NCBI GenBank assembly: GCA_930367205.1
Contig: OV884011.1
Span: 167,721,226-167,785,225, forward strand
Reading direction: 5' to 3'
Length of the DNA stretch: 64,000 nt
Origin: Acanthosoma haemorrhoidale
Lineage: Eukaryota; Arthropoda; Insecta; Hemiptera; Acanthosomatidae
A program made the translations under genes and the position numbers. The notes below the pieces were generated by a model. It had not been told where the DNA came from, did not search any database, and worked only from the letters and a program-made list of their open reading frames with translations. Of this stretch, positions 1 through 11,945 are shown one piece after another. Each line of letters opens with the position of its first letter. The stretch's first letter is position 1.

Positions 1-926
1 CTTTGCCACGCTGTTCTAGAGCGGCGTTTGGATTTGATTAGATCTTTGAGATGCTGAGGTAAACGATTATGATTGTGGATTTTTGGGTGACGATGCCTCC
101 CAAGCCGACCCCTGGATCAAAGTAGTGAAGGAATGCACTGCATCATCTAGGTCTTGGTATGTTTTCAGAGGTACTTTGAGGTCTACAGAGTCTGTAAGAA
201 TCTGGCGGAAGTGGTCCCAGTCAAATGGGCCCCTCATAAATGAAGGAGGAGGCAGTTTGTGAATTGGATTTAGGGAAATGGTTAATAATAAGGGACTATG
301 GTCGGAGGAGAGGTCATCGAGGCGCTTGAGTGAATAGTTTAGTAGAAGAAAAAGTCAAGGAGATCTAGATTTCGGTTGGGATCTGATGGCCAATAGGTGG
401 CTGTGTCAGGAGAGATAGTGGAGCAATGTCTCCGTGTGAGTGCAGACAGCAAAGCACGTCCTCGTGTATTTGTGGATCTTGAGCCCCAGTGTTGGTGCTT
501 TGCGTTAAAGTCCCCACCCACAAGGAAACGATGTCCGATGGAGTCTAGAAAGGAGATGAATTGGGAATCGGGAATAGATTTATTGGGAGGGAAGTACACT
601 GATGCTAGAGTAGGGGGGAAAGTGAGGGTGGTGATTGACACTGCAGTGGATTGAAGGAAATCATGTGCTACCAAAGGAACTATGTGATGGGATATGGTGT
701 TATGGACAATGACAGCGGTACCTGCATGAGCTCTTCCATCTGGGTGATCAGTTCGATAAGTCTGGTACTGTCGAACGGTAAATGGTCGTTTACTTGTAAG
801 TCTTGTTTCAGTAATGAGAGCTACGTCGATGTTTTTGTCGTAGAGTAATGCTGTCAGTTCGTTAGTGTGGGTGCGAACACCATTCGCATTCCAAAGGAGA
901 ATGGATAAGGAGTCGGAAGGATCCAC
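1..926 (-). pseudogene. Jockey-like non-LTR retrotransposon ORF2, endonuclease part, frameshifted and cut by window edge
   Basis: Read from 926 downward, the frame begins with MDPSDSLSILLWNANG and carries the motif set of an apurinic-type (EEP) retrotransposon endonuclease: WNANG near residue 12, LITETRL near 38, GGDFNAKH near 137 and RNLDLLDFF near the end. The frame stops at 339. The next motif, DLSSDHSPLLL (the catalytic SDH), lies in another frame at about 300, so there is one frameshift near 335-345. Coding similarity continues as FMRGPFDWDHFRQILTDSVD, and after a second frame change near 75 as a basic stretch (KDLIKSKRRSRTAWQ) that normally links endonuclease to reverse transcriptase. 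The RT itself would lie outside the window. This is the jockey/CR1 domain order; it may be the same family as the RT copy at 54723-56405, but the two do not overlap, so this is inference. Confidence 0.9.
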
Positions 927-1130
927 TTATGGATTTTGTTTCACGGGGATAAGGTAGGAGACAAGATTTATAAGAAGGAAAATGAGAGGGGTAATTAGGG
1001 TTCTGAACTCTGTAAGGAATGAGGTTAAAAGGCTGGTGAGATTGTTTATATTTAAATTTACACATTTCATCTACAATGTTCGTGAGCTGCTGACTCTCCA
1101 GTTTCATGAGGAATGCATTGTAGAACATTC
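927..1130 (-). pseudogene. Possible end of the LINE ORF1 (gag-like) just upstream of ORF2
   Basis: The minus strand is open over 862-1128 and reads MFYNAFLMKLESQQLTNIVD before a Pro/Ser/Tyr-rich tail. It sits immediately 5' of the endonuclease ORF2, where jockey-type elements carry the end of their nucleocapsid ORF1. There is no CCHC zinc knuckle in view, so the assignment rests on position and a weak coiled-coil-like character only. Confidence 0.3.
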
Positions 1131-1264
1131 ATGAATTTTTTCATGACTATCCAAACACTTTACATCAATAGAAATAAATGAAGTTGAAATGGACCTTTTT
1201 GGTGGAATGGCCCTTATAATCTTCCCAAGCAGACCCAATCACTAATTTCATCCCTCATTTTCCC

Positions 1265-1720
1265 TGTCTTTGAATCTGTTATGTCCCTGGGTGGAACTCG
1301 ATGACAGATTGAAGGGAATCATTAACAGTGTTGTTAGATTTATCTCAGGGTCTCGCAGGTGTTCCCGCGTCACCAATCTGTATTTCCGACTTAATTGACT
1401 TACCTAGCTGTCGGCATGTACTATTTCCCCTGCTCGTTTCTGTTCACAAATTCCAAAAATCCTTCCTTATATATGATTTATATCATTATTCATTCAACTT
1501 ATCACAATTTAAATCTTCCGTGCACTTACGAAACTCCAAACTCTACCCCTCTGACGTTTATATTCCTTCCTATAAGACCTCATCGTTCGAAAGGTCCTTC
1601 GTTCCCCGAGGTACAGACCACTGGAACCCCCCCCCCCATATTTCCAAAAGTGATAATCCTTCACTTCCTACTTCCAAAACTCGTTCATCATCACTTTACC
1701 CTCCACACGGGCACTAATTA
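1265..1720 (+). pseudogene. C-terminal RT tail of a second, different non-LTR retrotransposon (decayed)
   Basis: Starting at 1301 the plus strand reads DRLKGIINSVVRFISGSRRC followed by RVTNLYFRLN, then stop codons, and after frame changes IPSYKTSSFERSFVPRG and DHWNPPPH. This is the usual C-terminal region of CR1/jockey-group reverse transcriptases (RLQ.I.N.AVRFI.G, ...WLP..., FERSF.P....WN.LP). At least two stops and two frame changes show that it is dead. The sequence differs from the WPRDLL-ending family repeated elsewhere in the window, so this is a separate LINE family. Confidence 0.72.
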
Positions 1721-2757
1721 GTGCACATATTTTATATATATGTACGACCATCCTACATAAAAATTTGTTTAATTATTTATAATATATTATTATTTAGAAA
1801 TTGTTTACACCAAATTCGTGACCTGGTAATTATTCTTCACCAGTGACCCTAACCAAAACACGATCGTGGGCTTATACGTCGTTTATTATATTCTATCTCT
1901 TTATTAATATTACTTCATGTTCTGTTCGGTAGTGTAACTAATAACCACAACAAAAGGACTGTAAAGTGCATACATGGTCTAGATTCATTGCAAAAAAGAA
2001 ATACTTGTTTTACCGTGTGCATAAAAACCCCTTGTTTGCACGACCCACTTCCGTGCTGGATCGGCACCTGGGTTTAGAGGAAGCTTGGAAAAGATGGTGG
2101 GGGCACGTTCACTGCAGCCTAGATAGAAAGAAAACGACAAAGCTATTGTTTCCGCACAAATGATCCGTGAAGTACATTATTAGAACATTAAATGAGAACA
2201 TTTCCCATTCGTTGTAACTGTTTTAGAAACAAGACACCACTTTGGGTTGTGTATGTTATTGGTTAACCTCATTGACGGTAGATTCCACGATATGCCCCAC
2301 TTTGTGAGAGGCCACATTGGTACCATATTGTATTCCGTTCCAAGAATCTGTGCACTGAAATCGGATCTGTGATGTAAATAAAGAATAGTTATTTTTTGAG
2401 TGAATTATTTGGTATAGCTTCCCTGAACAGTAACTAAAACAAAATGAATATAGTTCTATAAAAAATAATTCTGCACCATACCCCAGACAGCGGCAGGCAA
2501 CTCTTAAAATTAACAGTAATAATAAACAGTAGTCAATTTTTATCATACAATCTAAAAAATTACATTAAAAATGATACGACTCATTCCCATATTTTATGAA
2601 TAGGTTATATTTTTTAATTTTTTAAAGAAAATAAGTTGATCTTCCGTAATAGAGCAATAGATAATTGCGAGAAAGGATCTCATTGATTACATGTCTACAA
2701 TATTACATTTACTCTCTCTAATTTATACAGTAAACGTTTATAAATTATAGACCTATA
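1721..2757. other. AT-rich spacer without recognised gene
   Basis: The first part is probably the 3' untranslated remainder of the LINE tail that ends at 1720. Short open frames at 1966-2163 (+) and 2256-2546 (-) have no recognisable domain and no convincing splice context. I see nothing else. Confidence 0.5.
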
Positions 2758-2879
2758 CGAGGGTGGTCTGAAAAGTTTCCAACCTAACAAAGCTTTTATT
2801 TTAGCTTTTATTTCACTAACTTTTATTTATTTTATTATCATCTTCATGTTGAGGTTGGAAACTTTTCAGACCACCTGTG
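2758..2879. mobile_element. Mariner-type MITE, copy 1 (122 bp, inverted ends, TA target site)
   Basis: The two ends are inverted copies: GGTGGTCTGAAAAGTTTCC at the left and its complement (GGAAACTTTTCAGACCACC) at the right, followed inward by AACCT/AGGTT. The element runs from CGAGGG to TGTG and is flanked by TA on both sides (2756-2757 and 2880-2881), the target site used by Tc1/mariner transposases. The interior is AT-rich with no coding capacity, so it could move only with a transposase supplied elsewhere. A second copy in the opposite orientation lies at 40648-40742. Confidence 0.85.
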
Positions 2880-3650
2880 TATACAGTATTGGTATATATA
2901 GACTAAGAATCCATGCAATTCACATGCAGAGTCCTCAGCTTCCTGATTAAGGAGAAGGAAACAAGAATTTGGGAGATTTACCAGTGCCAGCAATCCCGCC
3001 GATTCAATGTTTACAGATGATCAAGGAGTCACTCGAGGATACTGTAGGACATGAAAATTACCTCGCTAAAGGATTTGGGTAGATTATTTTTAATGGAATT
3101 TTATCTTTTTTGAGTAAACAAGTTCTTGGATTGGGAATTGGTAACACTAACTGTTGTTCTTATGACTTTGGATTTGAATAGTTGGATGCGCCTGATGTTC
3201 AAGGGGTTTTTATTAAATTTTAAGGGATATATTTATTTTGTAATGTTGGATTTCCTTCTTATAAGTCTCTACCATTTCTTGAACCAGTCTGTTGAGGTCA
3301 TCACGGTATTTAGACTGAGTTTGCCAGATTGTTCAGGGAGCCAAAGGACTTGAAATGCCCCTGGTTTATGAACCCAAGCGTTTCGGCGTTATCTGATCTC
3401 TGGAATAAACTTTGACCACTTCTACATATTATAAGCTAGAGTATCAGTAATAAATTGGGTGGAATTAGCAGGTGTAGAAAGTTAAGTCTTAGTGCGCACT
3501 TCTTTTTGTTTTGAACTACAGGAAGGATAACGATGGCTCCAGTTAATACCCAGGTAGAACAATGAAGATAGAGGTGTACTTTAACAATCATGCAGTGTAG
3601 GATTTAGGCATAGGATTTTTCATTTTTGAATAGACACTTTCGTGGTTGCG
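2880..3650. other. Non-coding region 3' of the synthetase-like gene
   Basis: Short open frames only (for example 3126-3353 on the plus strand, rich in Leu/Phe as expected from AT-rich DNA). No repeat or domain is recognised. An ATG-rich plus-strand frame at 3663-3863 overlaps the 3' UTR and last exon of the antisense gene and is judged a shadow. Confidence 0.45.
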
Positions 3651-3656
3651 TTTATT
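3651..3656 (-). terminator. Polyadenylation signal AATAAA of the synthetase-like gene
   Basis: On the minus strand an exact AATAAA lies 148 nt beyond the stop codon (3804-3806) of the acyl-CoA synthetase-like gene. No nearer canonical hexamer is seen, so this is the likeliest 3' end signal. Confidence 0.5.
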
Positions 3657-3803
3657 TAGATCATGGAGCTGCAAATGAACAACACTAAAGAACCGTTGTG
3701 TTATAACCGTGGCTGTATTGACTCAGCTACAAGTAGCCAAGTTGAAATGAACGATTTACAACAACGAAGGTACGGGGGGGGGGATACGAGGAGCGAATCA
3801 GTC

Positions 3804-6800
3804 TTAGCTGAGATATTTAGCCATCTCCTTGAGCCTTCTCCTCAGGATTATGCCGTACGGTGACTTTGGCACTACATTCACCTCGACCAGCCTGGCCGGC
3901 CTCTTGTAGGATGTCACTCTGGAACTGATCCACGCATCCACTTCCTCGAGGTCTAACCTACCCTTTATAGGCACTAGAAAGGCCACTGGCACTTCACCTG
4001 AACTCGGGCAGGCTTTAGATGTCACCGCGGCGTCCGCAACCATCGGGTGCTGCTTCAGGATGGCTTCCAGTTCTGCCGGGGCCACCTGTAATGGTAAAGA
4101 TGAGTAAGCTCTGGTCCGATAATAGTACTATACCGATAAAACTGGAAGTCATCAGTACTCACCTGGAAACCCTCGACATTGATGTGCTCCTTTAGCTTGT
4201 CCACTACGAAGAAGTTGCCCTCTATGTCTGCGTAGCCAATGTCACCCGTGTTCAACCAACCGTCACTCCCCAGTGTATCTGCAGTGGCCTTCGGGTTGTT
4301 ATGGTAGCCTTCCATTACCTAGTGAAAGTATGCAAATGATAAATTAGGGTAACAATTTAATAAGGGTCTCCACCACGAATACAAACCTGAGGACCCTTGA
4401 AGCATAAGACTCCTTTAGTGTTCGGTTTTAGAACTACACCCGTTTCCGGATGGATAACCTTTGCCAAAGTTCCAGGAAGCGGAGGGCCTATAGTCTGCCT
4501 GTCTCTAGTAGACAAACTCGCATGTGTCAGGAGTGGGGAAGCTTCTGTCATGCCATAAGCTGAGGATGAAATAAGCTTGTCATGAATCGGTCAGTATCGC
4601 AGAGATATTTAAGGCACTAAATGTACGTTTACCTTGCAGGATAGTATGATCCCACTTCTCAGCCAACCTGGACAAGTCGTCGGAGCTGCTAGGAGCTGCT
4701 CCGCAAGTGGTCACCCTCAGTCCCTGAAGATCTTCTGGTCTGACCCGACTGTCTTTAGCAAGGAAGTTCACGATGGTCGGTACTCCTTGGAGTACGATAT
4801 CCTGTTCGATAGGTTAAATAATCAAAGCTTGTAGCGTACAAATAATATTACACTTTCACAAATGAATTTGTATTAGGAACCTGGAATGTATGTGCGATAT
4901 ATAATAGTTAAATCGATTAAATAATAATGCATATCAAATATTTACCTTATTGCCTTTAAGAACTTTTAATAAGGACTCAGGATGGAACTTCGGAAAACTA
5001 ACGATCTTGGCCCCCAACCTTAAGGACCTCAGGATGAGCACGGTTGCTCCATAGATGTGGAAGAAGGGTAGCAAAGCGAGAACTACGTCCTGGTGGGTAT
5101 CTGTGTAACAAGAGAACGATAGCAACTAATCATTATGCATGGAAACTTACATTCTGCGTAGTAAAGTTACCTGTGGTGTCCAAGAGTATATTGACCTGCG
5201 GATGGTTGATCTGTTCAACATTGGAGGTGATGTTGGAGTGTCTGAGGCGAACTCCTTTGGGAAGGCCTGTGGTACCGCTGCAGTAAGGCAGCATTGCCAG
5301 CTGTTTCAGCCTGTCTTCGTCAGGAGGGAGCAGTTCCACATACGGGTCCTTAATACTGCTAAGCTGTGAAGAAGATACGATTAGTGATCACTTTGGAATA
5401 GCCACCGATAACTTTAAGAATAGGTTACCTTGTCTGTCTATAACTCGAAAGTACCTGTTCGAAAGAGATGACCCCTTCTTGGACTTGAGCTCCGGTACAG
5501 ATGACTGCCACTTCTAGCCCCGCTGTTGCCGTCCTCACCCTGTGCAGCGAAGAAGGGTCGGTCACCACACATCTCACTTCAGCGTCCTTGGTCTGGTGGC
5601 GAAGTTCTTCTGCAATATATGCAATATGAGTGAATCGTTATTTCCACAGGATGTGCAAGCTAGCAGGGTATATTTACTGCAGTCGAGCTATTATAAGAAG
5701 TGACATGGATGGTATCCCTGCTCGCCGTATCTCTCATGAACTCGTTACCCCATTCCCTACAGAATAACTTTGCCCCTACCTCTATTCTAGCCCTGTGAAC
5801 AGGATTCCCAATTTTAGTTCAAGTTTTTAGTTTTGTTCATTTCGTTTTCGTGAAGACAAAACTGGCAAAAATTCATTAATGATTTTATTTCTGTTCTTTC
5901 CCTCCTAACTTCTGAATGGAAAGAGTATAGAGTAAATATAAGCACTATGAAAAGCGATGTACAGATCATAGAATATGTCCATACAGTCATAGAGGATGCA
6001 ACTTTACATCACCCAGAGAAACTGGAGCGCTATCAGAAGTGAAAAAAAAATCAAGGTACATTTCAGGGGATTTACGTCTGTATTGAAAGATGAAAGATTA
6101 CCTGAAGTATACATAGGGTTTGCTGCAGACACCGTCATCCCTGCCTGGAGAGCTCCCAAAAGGGCTAACGGAAACTCCGGACAGTTTGGCAACACGAAGA
6201 GAATGGACTTGCAGCTGAAGCCGAGCTGTGCCAAGCTCACTCCGAATGACTTGCTTCTGTTCCTAAGCTGACGGTAGGAGTAGTTCTTGCCAGTGAGGGC
6301 ACACTCCTGTAAGTAAAATGTCTGAATATTTAAGAAAAACAAAAATCAATGAAGAAATCCCCTTTGATGGTGAGGGAATATATGGAAAAAGAACAAGATA
6401 CGCCTGGAAAAACAAGCTGTGGAGGAGAGTACTCTGTGGGCAGCGCTATAATTAGTGCACCATTGTACCATAACTGCTAGTGCTACCTCTCTCCAAAGAT
6501 GGTTATACTTAGCCACAGTACACACAACAAATACAAATGCAGCCATGATAAAAGTATCAGTAAGCATATGAATTGTAACCTATTTATACCCATCATTTGT
6601 ATGCACCGTATTTGTAATCACATACTCAATAAGGATGGTCAAAACTCGCTAGCATTGCCGGCTCTAATACCTTGATTGTTTGATTGACCAAACATTCAGT
6701 AAACCATTTTTCAGCGTGAACACGCAACCTTTTGTTGTGTCACTTAATACAATAAGGCCATGAACAGGGAGGAATCAAGGGTGTATACCCCTAAAATACA

Positions 6801-7186
6801 TTGCCACGCTTAATTTGAATAATCCAAAAGAGGATCAATGTAGCTGCTTGAGTCTGATATAGGTTTTAATGAATAAACGCATGTCAATATCAAATGAATG
6901 ATATTTAGTGATAAAAATATGAAATTACTTCAATGATTAATTTAACGCGGTTTTAGGTTTGACAGAAAATTTGTTGCTTTAAAAGAACTTTTCATTGCAT
7001 TACTGCTTATCTATGCATACCTCATTCACAACTTACGATAGCAGTCTTGTCCTCCCACTGGCTCCATCTCTCTGTGATGTATTGATCTACAGTTCCACGA
7101 GGGATGACTGTGTCACCGAAAGGAGACTTCAGGGTGTTCTTGGAGTACATCCTCCGGAGCTCAGGTGTCAGCCTTCTAGTCAGCAT
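3804..7186 (-). CDS. Acyl-CoA synthetase / 4-coumarate-CoA ligase / luciferase-like protein, nine coding exons, 545 aa, catalytic lysine replaced
   Basis: Member of the ANL adenylating superfamily, which activates carboxylic acids with ATP and usually passes them to CoA. Coding exons in order (minus strand): 7186-7037, 6306-6102, 5609-5455, 5363-5171, 5100-4946, 4801-4633, 4559-4387, 4318-4163, 4085-3804. All introns are GT-AG, phases agree at every junction, and the joined frame is 545 codons plus stop, the usual size for this family. Motifs: NPMYTSEEL (113-121), phosphate loop SGTTGLPKG (199-207), LPFFHIYG (245-252), GAAPSS (320-325), YGMTEASP (344-351), TGDIG (424-428). Three normally conserved positions in the C-terminal part differ: Arg in the VDRLK hinge is Lys441, the Lys before GFQV is Glu449, and the catalytic Lys in the PSGK motif is Ile531 (PYGII). 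The C-terminus (KYLS) lacks a typical peroxisomal SKL tail. It may be a pseudoenzyme or a divergent paralogue. An acceptor at 7199-7198, 11 nt before the ATG, implies an upstream non-coding exon not identified here. Confidence 0.92.
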
Positions 7187-7197
7187 GGTTGAGCTTC
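7187..7197 (-). other. End of 5' UTR in first coding exon of the synthetase-like gene
   Basis: Eleven non-coding bases separate a polypyrimidine-backed acceptor (TTTTTCTGCAG on the minus strand) from the ATG at 7186-7184. The 5' UTR is therefore interrupted by an intron just before the start codon, and the promoter lies further to the right, at an unknown distance. Confidence 0.6.
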
Positions 7198-7289
7198 CTG
7201 CAGAAAAATCTTTTTAAGTAAAACGTTTCTCTATCATAAAGTATCCTGTTCCTTTATCTAAGACAATAAGGTATTCTGGCTTCCATATC

Positions 7290-7975
7290 GACAGAAGCCT
7301 GACATGGAATCCACACACAAAGCTAAAAAGCCAAGAACTAAACAGACGCTTTGGACAACTGTACAGACTAATTTGAAGGAAATCCCATCTCTCAATAGAA
7401 AATAAATTACTAATAGATTTAATTATAAGTAAGCCAATCTGGACATACGGAATAGAGCTTTGGGGGACAGCAAACAATTCGAACATCAAGTGTATCCAAT
7501 CCTTTCAATCAAAAGTCCTGAGAACAACAGTTAATGCCACTATCCTTTCCACTCTAATCCCTTAGCACAGTCATTACACTGCGCCACTCGTCCCTATAAT
7601 CCTCCTCGAAGACTAAAGCAGCAGTGGCCTCGTGACCTGCTATAAATACGTGACAGTGGGAGTCCTGGCAACGGCCAGTTTCTCCAATCATGTCCTGAGC
7701 GTCTGTGGCTCTCGCACTCTGGTCAGCCTCCACTGGCTCGTATCCGGTGACGCGCCTGACGGAGGAGCGTGGGGGACTTCCCAAGAATCCGCTTTCTCTT
7801 TCAAATGTGAGACAGGTGACAACCATCTGGATTTGGGAGGACTTTGGGCTGTTTGTAAATACTGTATGAATGAGCAAGTGAATGAAAATTGTAAACTTGG
7901 TATGAATGAGAACATTTACCAATTTACAATTACTTATTGCCCAATAAGGCAGATTGTAATTTTATCACAATAAGG
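7290..7975 (+). pseudogene. 5'-truncated jockey-like LINE copy A (RT end plus 3' UTR)
   Basis: The sequence matches, with many changes, the last part of the RT copy at 54723-56405. It begins at the CTGACATGGAATCCACA segment (WNPHT region), runs through GIELWGTA, loses a block near 7540, and rejoins at the ending that encodes [14 protein letters not shown] in better copies. The GC-richer 3' UTR follows (7650-7960) and ends in a CACAATAAGG remnant of a poly(A) signal. The 5' truncation is typical of LINE insertion. It is not translatable. Confidence 0.85.
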
Positions 7976-10070
7976 AAGTTTATAATTATTATTATCATTA
8001 TGTAAATGGTGGCTTCTGAATCATTTCCTTGAGTACATGAGGAAAATAAAGTTCTAATGCTATATAAGAAGGTTCATTAACTAATCTAAATTTCTAAGGG
8101 GAATATTTGCTTTTGAAGGGGGAGCTCTCACAAAGAAATCGCTGTGAATTTAAATTTCAAACGAAGGTACAAATTTGAATATGTCCTGCCCGTACTTCAG
8201 TTGCTCGTGCGCTTCCATCACAGTTAATTCAATAAGTCCTACACAGCAGACCGCTGTGAAAAGTAAAAAGAAGGCCCTCTGGCTAAATGAAATTAATGGT
8301 TGTCCTGGGAGCAACAGGGCAGTACTGAGTGCTCGCTTCTGCAGGTCGATATAAATATATACTTATACATGTGCCTAATATACAAGGACAAATTTCTTTC
8401 CTTGATTAGAAAGTGGTAATAATCTATTACTAACTACAATAAATGCCTTAAGTTTAACTTACAGAGGGAACAAACAAACAGAATGGCTGTAGTATTGCGA
8501 GTTACCCACACGAAATATCAAATACCCTTGTTATGACTCAGACAATTTGTAGACAAAGGAGAATTTTAATGGAAAAGAATGCGGTGTAATGTTAATTTAA
8601 GTATGTAAAGGTGTTTTGATTTTAGACAAGTGAGACAAACCCCCGATGAATTCCCCTGAAATGATAATCGAGTACATAACATAGAACGAAGAATAAGAAA
8701 ACATTATTTACAATTCAGTTACTATATTGTTATAACGATATTTCCATGTTAAATTTGAATTGCTAAAACATATTGATATATATAAATATCCATTTCATTT
8801 TTTAATAGTAGGAAAAAAAATACTCAATAAAGGAAAAAAACGTTATTTACAAAATTTATAGATTCGCCTGAGGATATATAATTATCTGGAAATTTAAAGG
8901 TGCTATGGAGAAAAAAAAATACAAAATTTAATAAAAGAAAATGGTTGCAAATTAAATAATAAATATTTAAAAATTAAATAAATATGTATAAGACTATTTG
9001 CATTACAATTAAAATTAGAATGATATTTAGATAATCGAAGTGAAAATTAGATCTAAATGCAAATTTTTTTTTTAGTTTAGCAACTTTTGCATCGTTCTTT
9101 TGTAAATGTATCTTTTGAGAAAATTTTGGTTGTATCTACCGATCTCCCCAATTAGTGGATTTTCTGAACCTATTTTTTTATTGAAACAATTTTCTGTTCT
9201 TCAAATCAAATTCTTGAATTGTGGTTGAAGCTGTAAGTCATTGAGTATAGAGGTTATTTTTATGTAAAATAAAAAGAAAACTTGGCACTTCCCGAGAGAA
9301 AATCCCCAGGGATCCAAGGTTTTTTTGTCCTCTTTGGAGTTTGGCCAAAAAAATAAAATGAAAAAAAGAATCCCTTTTCTACCACTATAATTTTTCTTTG
9401 GCTGACGATTATTAATAATAGTGTAACCAAAACTTGACAAAAATAAAGGCAATGAATTAATTTTCCTTAGAGAAATAACAAACTAACTCTACTAAGTTTC
9501 AACTCATCTAATATGTAATGACTTGCAAATAATTTATTTGCAATAATAAATTAAACAAAAATGTACTACAACTGATAAATTAAAAATTTAAAAAAAAACG
9601 CAACCCAGAATATTAATTAACAAATATTAAACTATTATAGATAAATACAGTAATAATAAAAAGTCAGTGAAATGTAGTATTAAATTAAAATAAAAACAAT
9701 AGCAAAAAAAACCATGTATCTGGCCAGCAAAACCTTTAGATAAGTGAAGTAAAATAAATGAATTATAAATTGAGTTCACTAAATAAATACAAGAGTTTTT
9801 TATGAAATGTTAATTTCATGTAGTTTTTTATGAGGTTAATGGGAAATAGTTGTAAGGATTTCATCAAAATTGACTCATGGACAAAGTTTTGAGATTCTGT
9901 GTCTGCATCTGATCCTAGTTTCAGATAATAAGGAATATCAACTTTTTAAAGAACATAGACCACAGACCATAGACATAGACTCATAGACCATAGAGTCTCA
10001 TCCTAATTCATACGTCGAATATGCTCCAGTATTTAACACAACTGGTTTTATTTTTAGTATGAGCTCATGA
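7976..10070. other. AT-rich spacer
   Basis: Mostly A/T-rich sequence without domains. It contains one copy of a dispersed repeat (8847-8920, listed separately) and a short CATAGAC-type iteration at about 9950-9995 (ATAGACC/ACAGACC repeated five to six times). The open frame 9201-9452 (-) is low-complexity translation of AT-rich DNA. Confidence 0.5.
8847..8920 (+). repeat. Dispersed repeat family B, copy 1
   Basis: Shares ATAGATTCGCC.GAGGAT, TATAATTATCTG and TTTAAAGG.GCTATG with 16485-16600, and the first block with 22441-22500. No coding content; the family is not recognised. Confidence 0.6.
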
Positions 10071-10414
10071 TTTTCGTGTCATAAACTGTTTGAGACTGAG
10101 CAGTGATGTGACCTAAGGTGGCTCTTCCCCTCATAGTAGACAATACCTCCTTGGTTCTATTCACTAACTAATAACCAATAACTATTCACCCCCCCCCACA
10201 TTCTTTACAGCAATAAAATATCCTGTACACTTCAAATCATCAGGATTCTCCCGGAACACAAGATCCGTCTTTCCGTCTGTCCCGCAGATGTGCAGTATTC
10301 AACCGTTCTTTTATTACTTGCTCCACCACTCTCTGGATTTCTCTCCGTCTCCTAATACCTCTTGATAGACAGATGTTTGCTAGCTTGTAATTTCTAGATA
10401 CTTAGCACTTTCCT
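10071..10414 (+). repeat. LINE 3' fragment, left arm of a 4.2-kb-spaced inverted pair
   Basis: The reverse complement of this segment recurs at 14595-14864. Shared blocks include TTTTCGTGTCATAAACTGTT at one end and GCTAGCTTGTAATTTCTAGA at the other, plus a run of nine C. In one frame the plus strand reads RRCAVFNRSFITCSTTLW, which resembles the RT tail of non-LTR elements (FNRSF...T.LWNSL). The left copy holds about 90 bp (near 10100-10165) that the right copy lacks. Both are best read as independent 3' fragments of one LINE family inserted in opposite orientations. Confidence 0.68.
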
Positions 10415-11744
10415 CATTATTTATCATTTAACTTTACTGTAAACCTTATAAATGAGTAATAACTAGTATTTTTTACATTTATCAAACAATTTAAGGATGC
10501 ATTTATTTACAGGAATGCTTGTAAATATATTTTCATTTAACTTATTATACCCTTTCTATTGTATGTCTTTCCTATGTGGTAAATTCTATTTCTTCTTTCT
10601 CTTCTTCTAAAAATAATGTTAAATACTTCAATCAACCTTCTCACGATTCGGTATTGACTACCACATGATTAACTCCACTAACGGAGTGGATTGCACTAAA
10701 AAGTACAAATATGAAACAAATGATCAAAAATAAAGCTCAAATACTCACTCAGTCTGTTTTCGGTATTGGTCTGAGGCCATAGCAGATCTACCGTGGTTAT
10801 ATCTTCAGAGGCCAAGGTTCTCCTTTATCAGTTCTTACATGGCATTACGTAGATGTCAAACACTTCCTCCACTTGTCAGATAAGTAAATCACTCCTGAAT
10901 GTTTAATGGTCTTCTTCCACACACCTCTTTGCCATCAATCGAAATTGCCAACCATCAGGTTTCCGGTTATATGCATTATACTATCTAGCTGGTCCTAAAC
11001 CCGAACACTAAACTTCTCGTTCTCTTTATAATAAAGATACCAGATCTATTCACGGAAAGAAGATACTAGCTCGTTTATAGACTTACTTATTCGTTTTACG
11101 GGCAACAGATAATTCCTTGCCTTCCGGATTTCGCTGCGTTATTTTTCCCTATTTTTGAGGGACCAAGTGAAGGGCCAAGTTTGAAGAAGTAGCATTGTTT
11201 GATATAATTATAAGTTAACTTTGAGTACATTATTGTTAGTGCATTTACACCAAAACTATTTTTTAGAAAACACAAATCCAAACCCACGTCTGACGCTATG
11301 ATATTAAACTGATTATAATCAATATCCGGGACTAAGTTCACTATGAACATGTTCAGATGACAAATTCACATCTGGCAAATAAAATAAACTATAACATCAT
11401 AATTAAGAAAGAAAACAAAAAAAAAAACGCAAAATAAAGTGTAAACCTCTACAGGAATGATAATAATAATTGTGAAATAAAAATAAAAATTGTTTAACTG
11501 CTTTTAGTAAATAAAGTCCATTGGATCCACCTATAAGAATCCAAAAAAACCCAAACAACAATATGCTGAAGTCTGTAAATAAAACAAAAAAAAAAAACAA
11601 TAAAATTAACACAAAAGAAAACAAGAAAGATAGATACAAACTGTAAGCCAACATTTAACTATATACAGTAGCCCATAAAATAAAAATAACTAAATGAAAT
11701 ACAACAATAAAAGTCTGGAAATATAAAATAATTAATGAATGAAT
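10415..11744. other. AT-rich spacer
   Basis: Nothing identified. Frames at 11096-11350 and 11403-11654 on the minus strand are Phe/Leu-rich translations of A/T-rich sequence. The 10748-10960 stretch is slightly GC-richer but has no recognised domain. Confidence 0.45.
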
Positions 11745-11945
11745 CGTTCCCAGACTAACGAGCCTCTCTTTGGATGGTGAGGAGGTGTTGCTAGAGGAGA
11801 GCTTTAAAGGTTTGTAAGGAGGAAGCATGGCGGATATTAGGAGATAGACAATTCCAGAGGGTAGTCGAGCGAGCAAGGAAGGACCAATACTGTGGGTAGG
11901 AGTACAAAGGTCAGAGAGGCGGAAATTTGTGTTCCAGAAGTGGAC
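11745..11945 (-). pseudogene. RT C-terminal tail of another LINE family
   Basis: On the minus strand one frame reads PSLLARSTTLWNCLSPNIRH followed by ASSLQTFKALLQQHLL. This matches the general end of jockey/CR1-group reverse transcriptases (SF.PS.TRLWNSLP..IR....L..FK..L). It differs from the WPRDLL family and from the tail at 10071. Upstream motifs are missing, so it is a 3' remnant. Confidence 0.6.

Noticed and set aside
3663..3863. Plus-strand frame overlapping the synthetase-like gene's end
   Set aside because: Antisense to a supported exon and 3' UTR, includes a G run.
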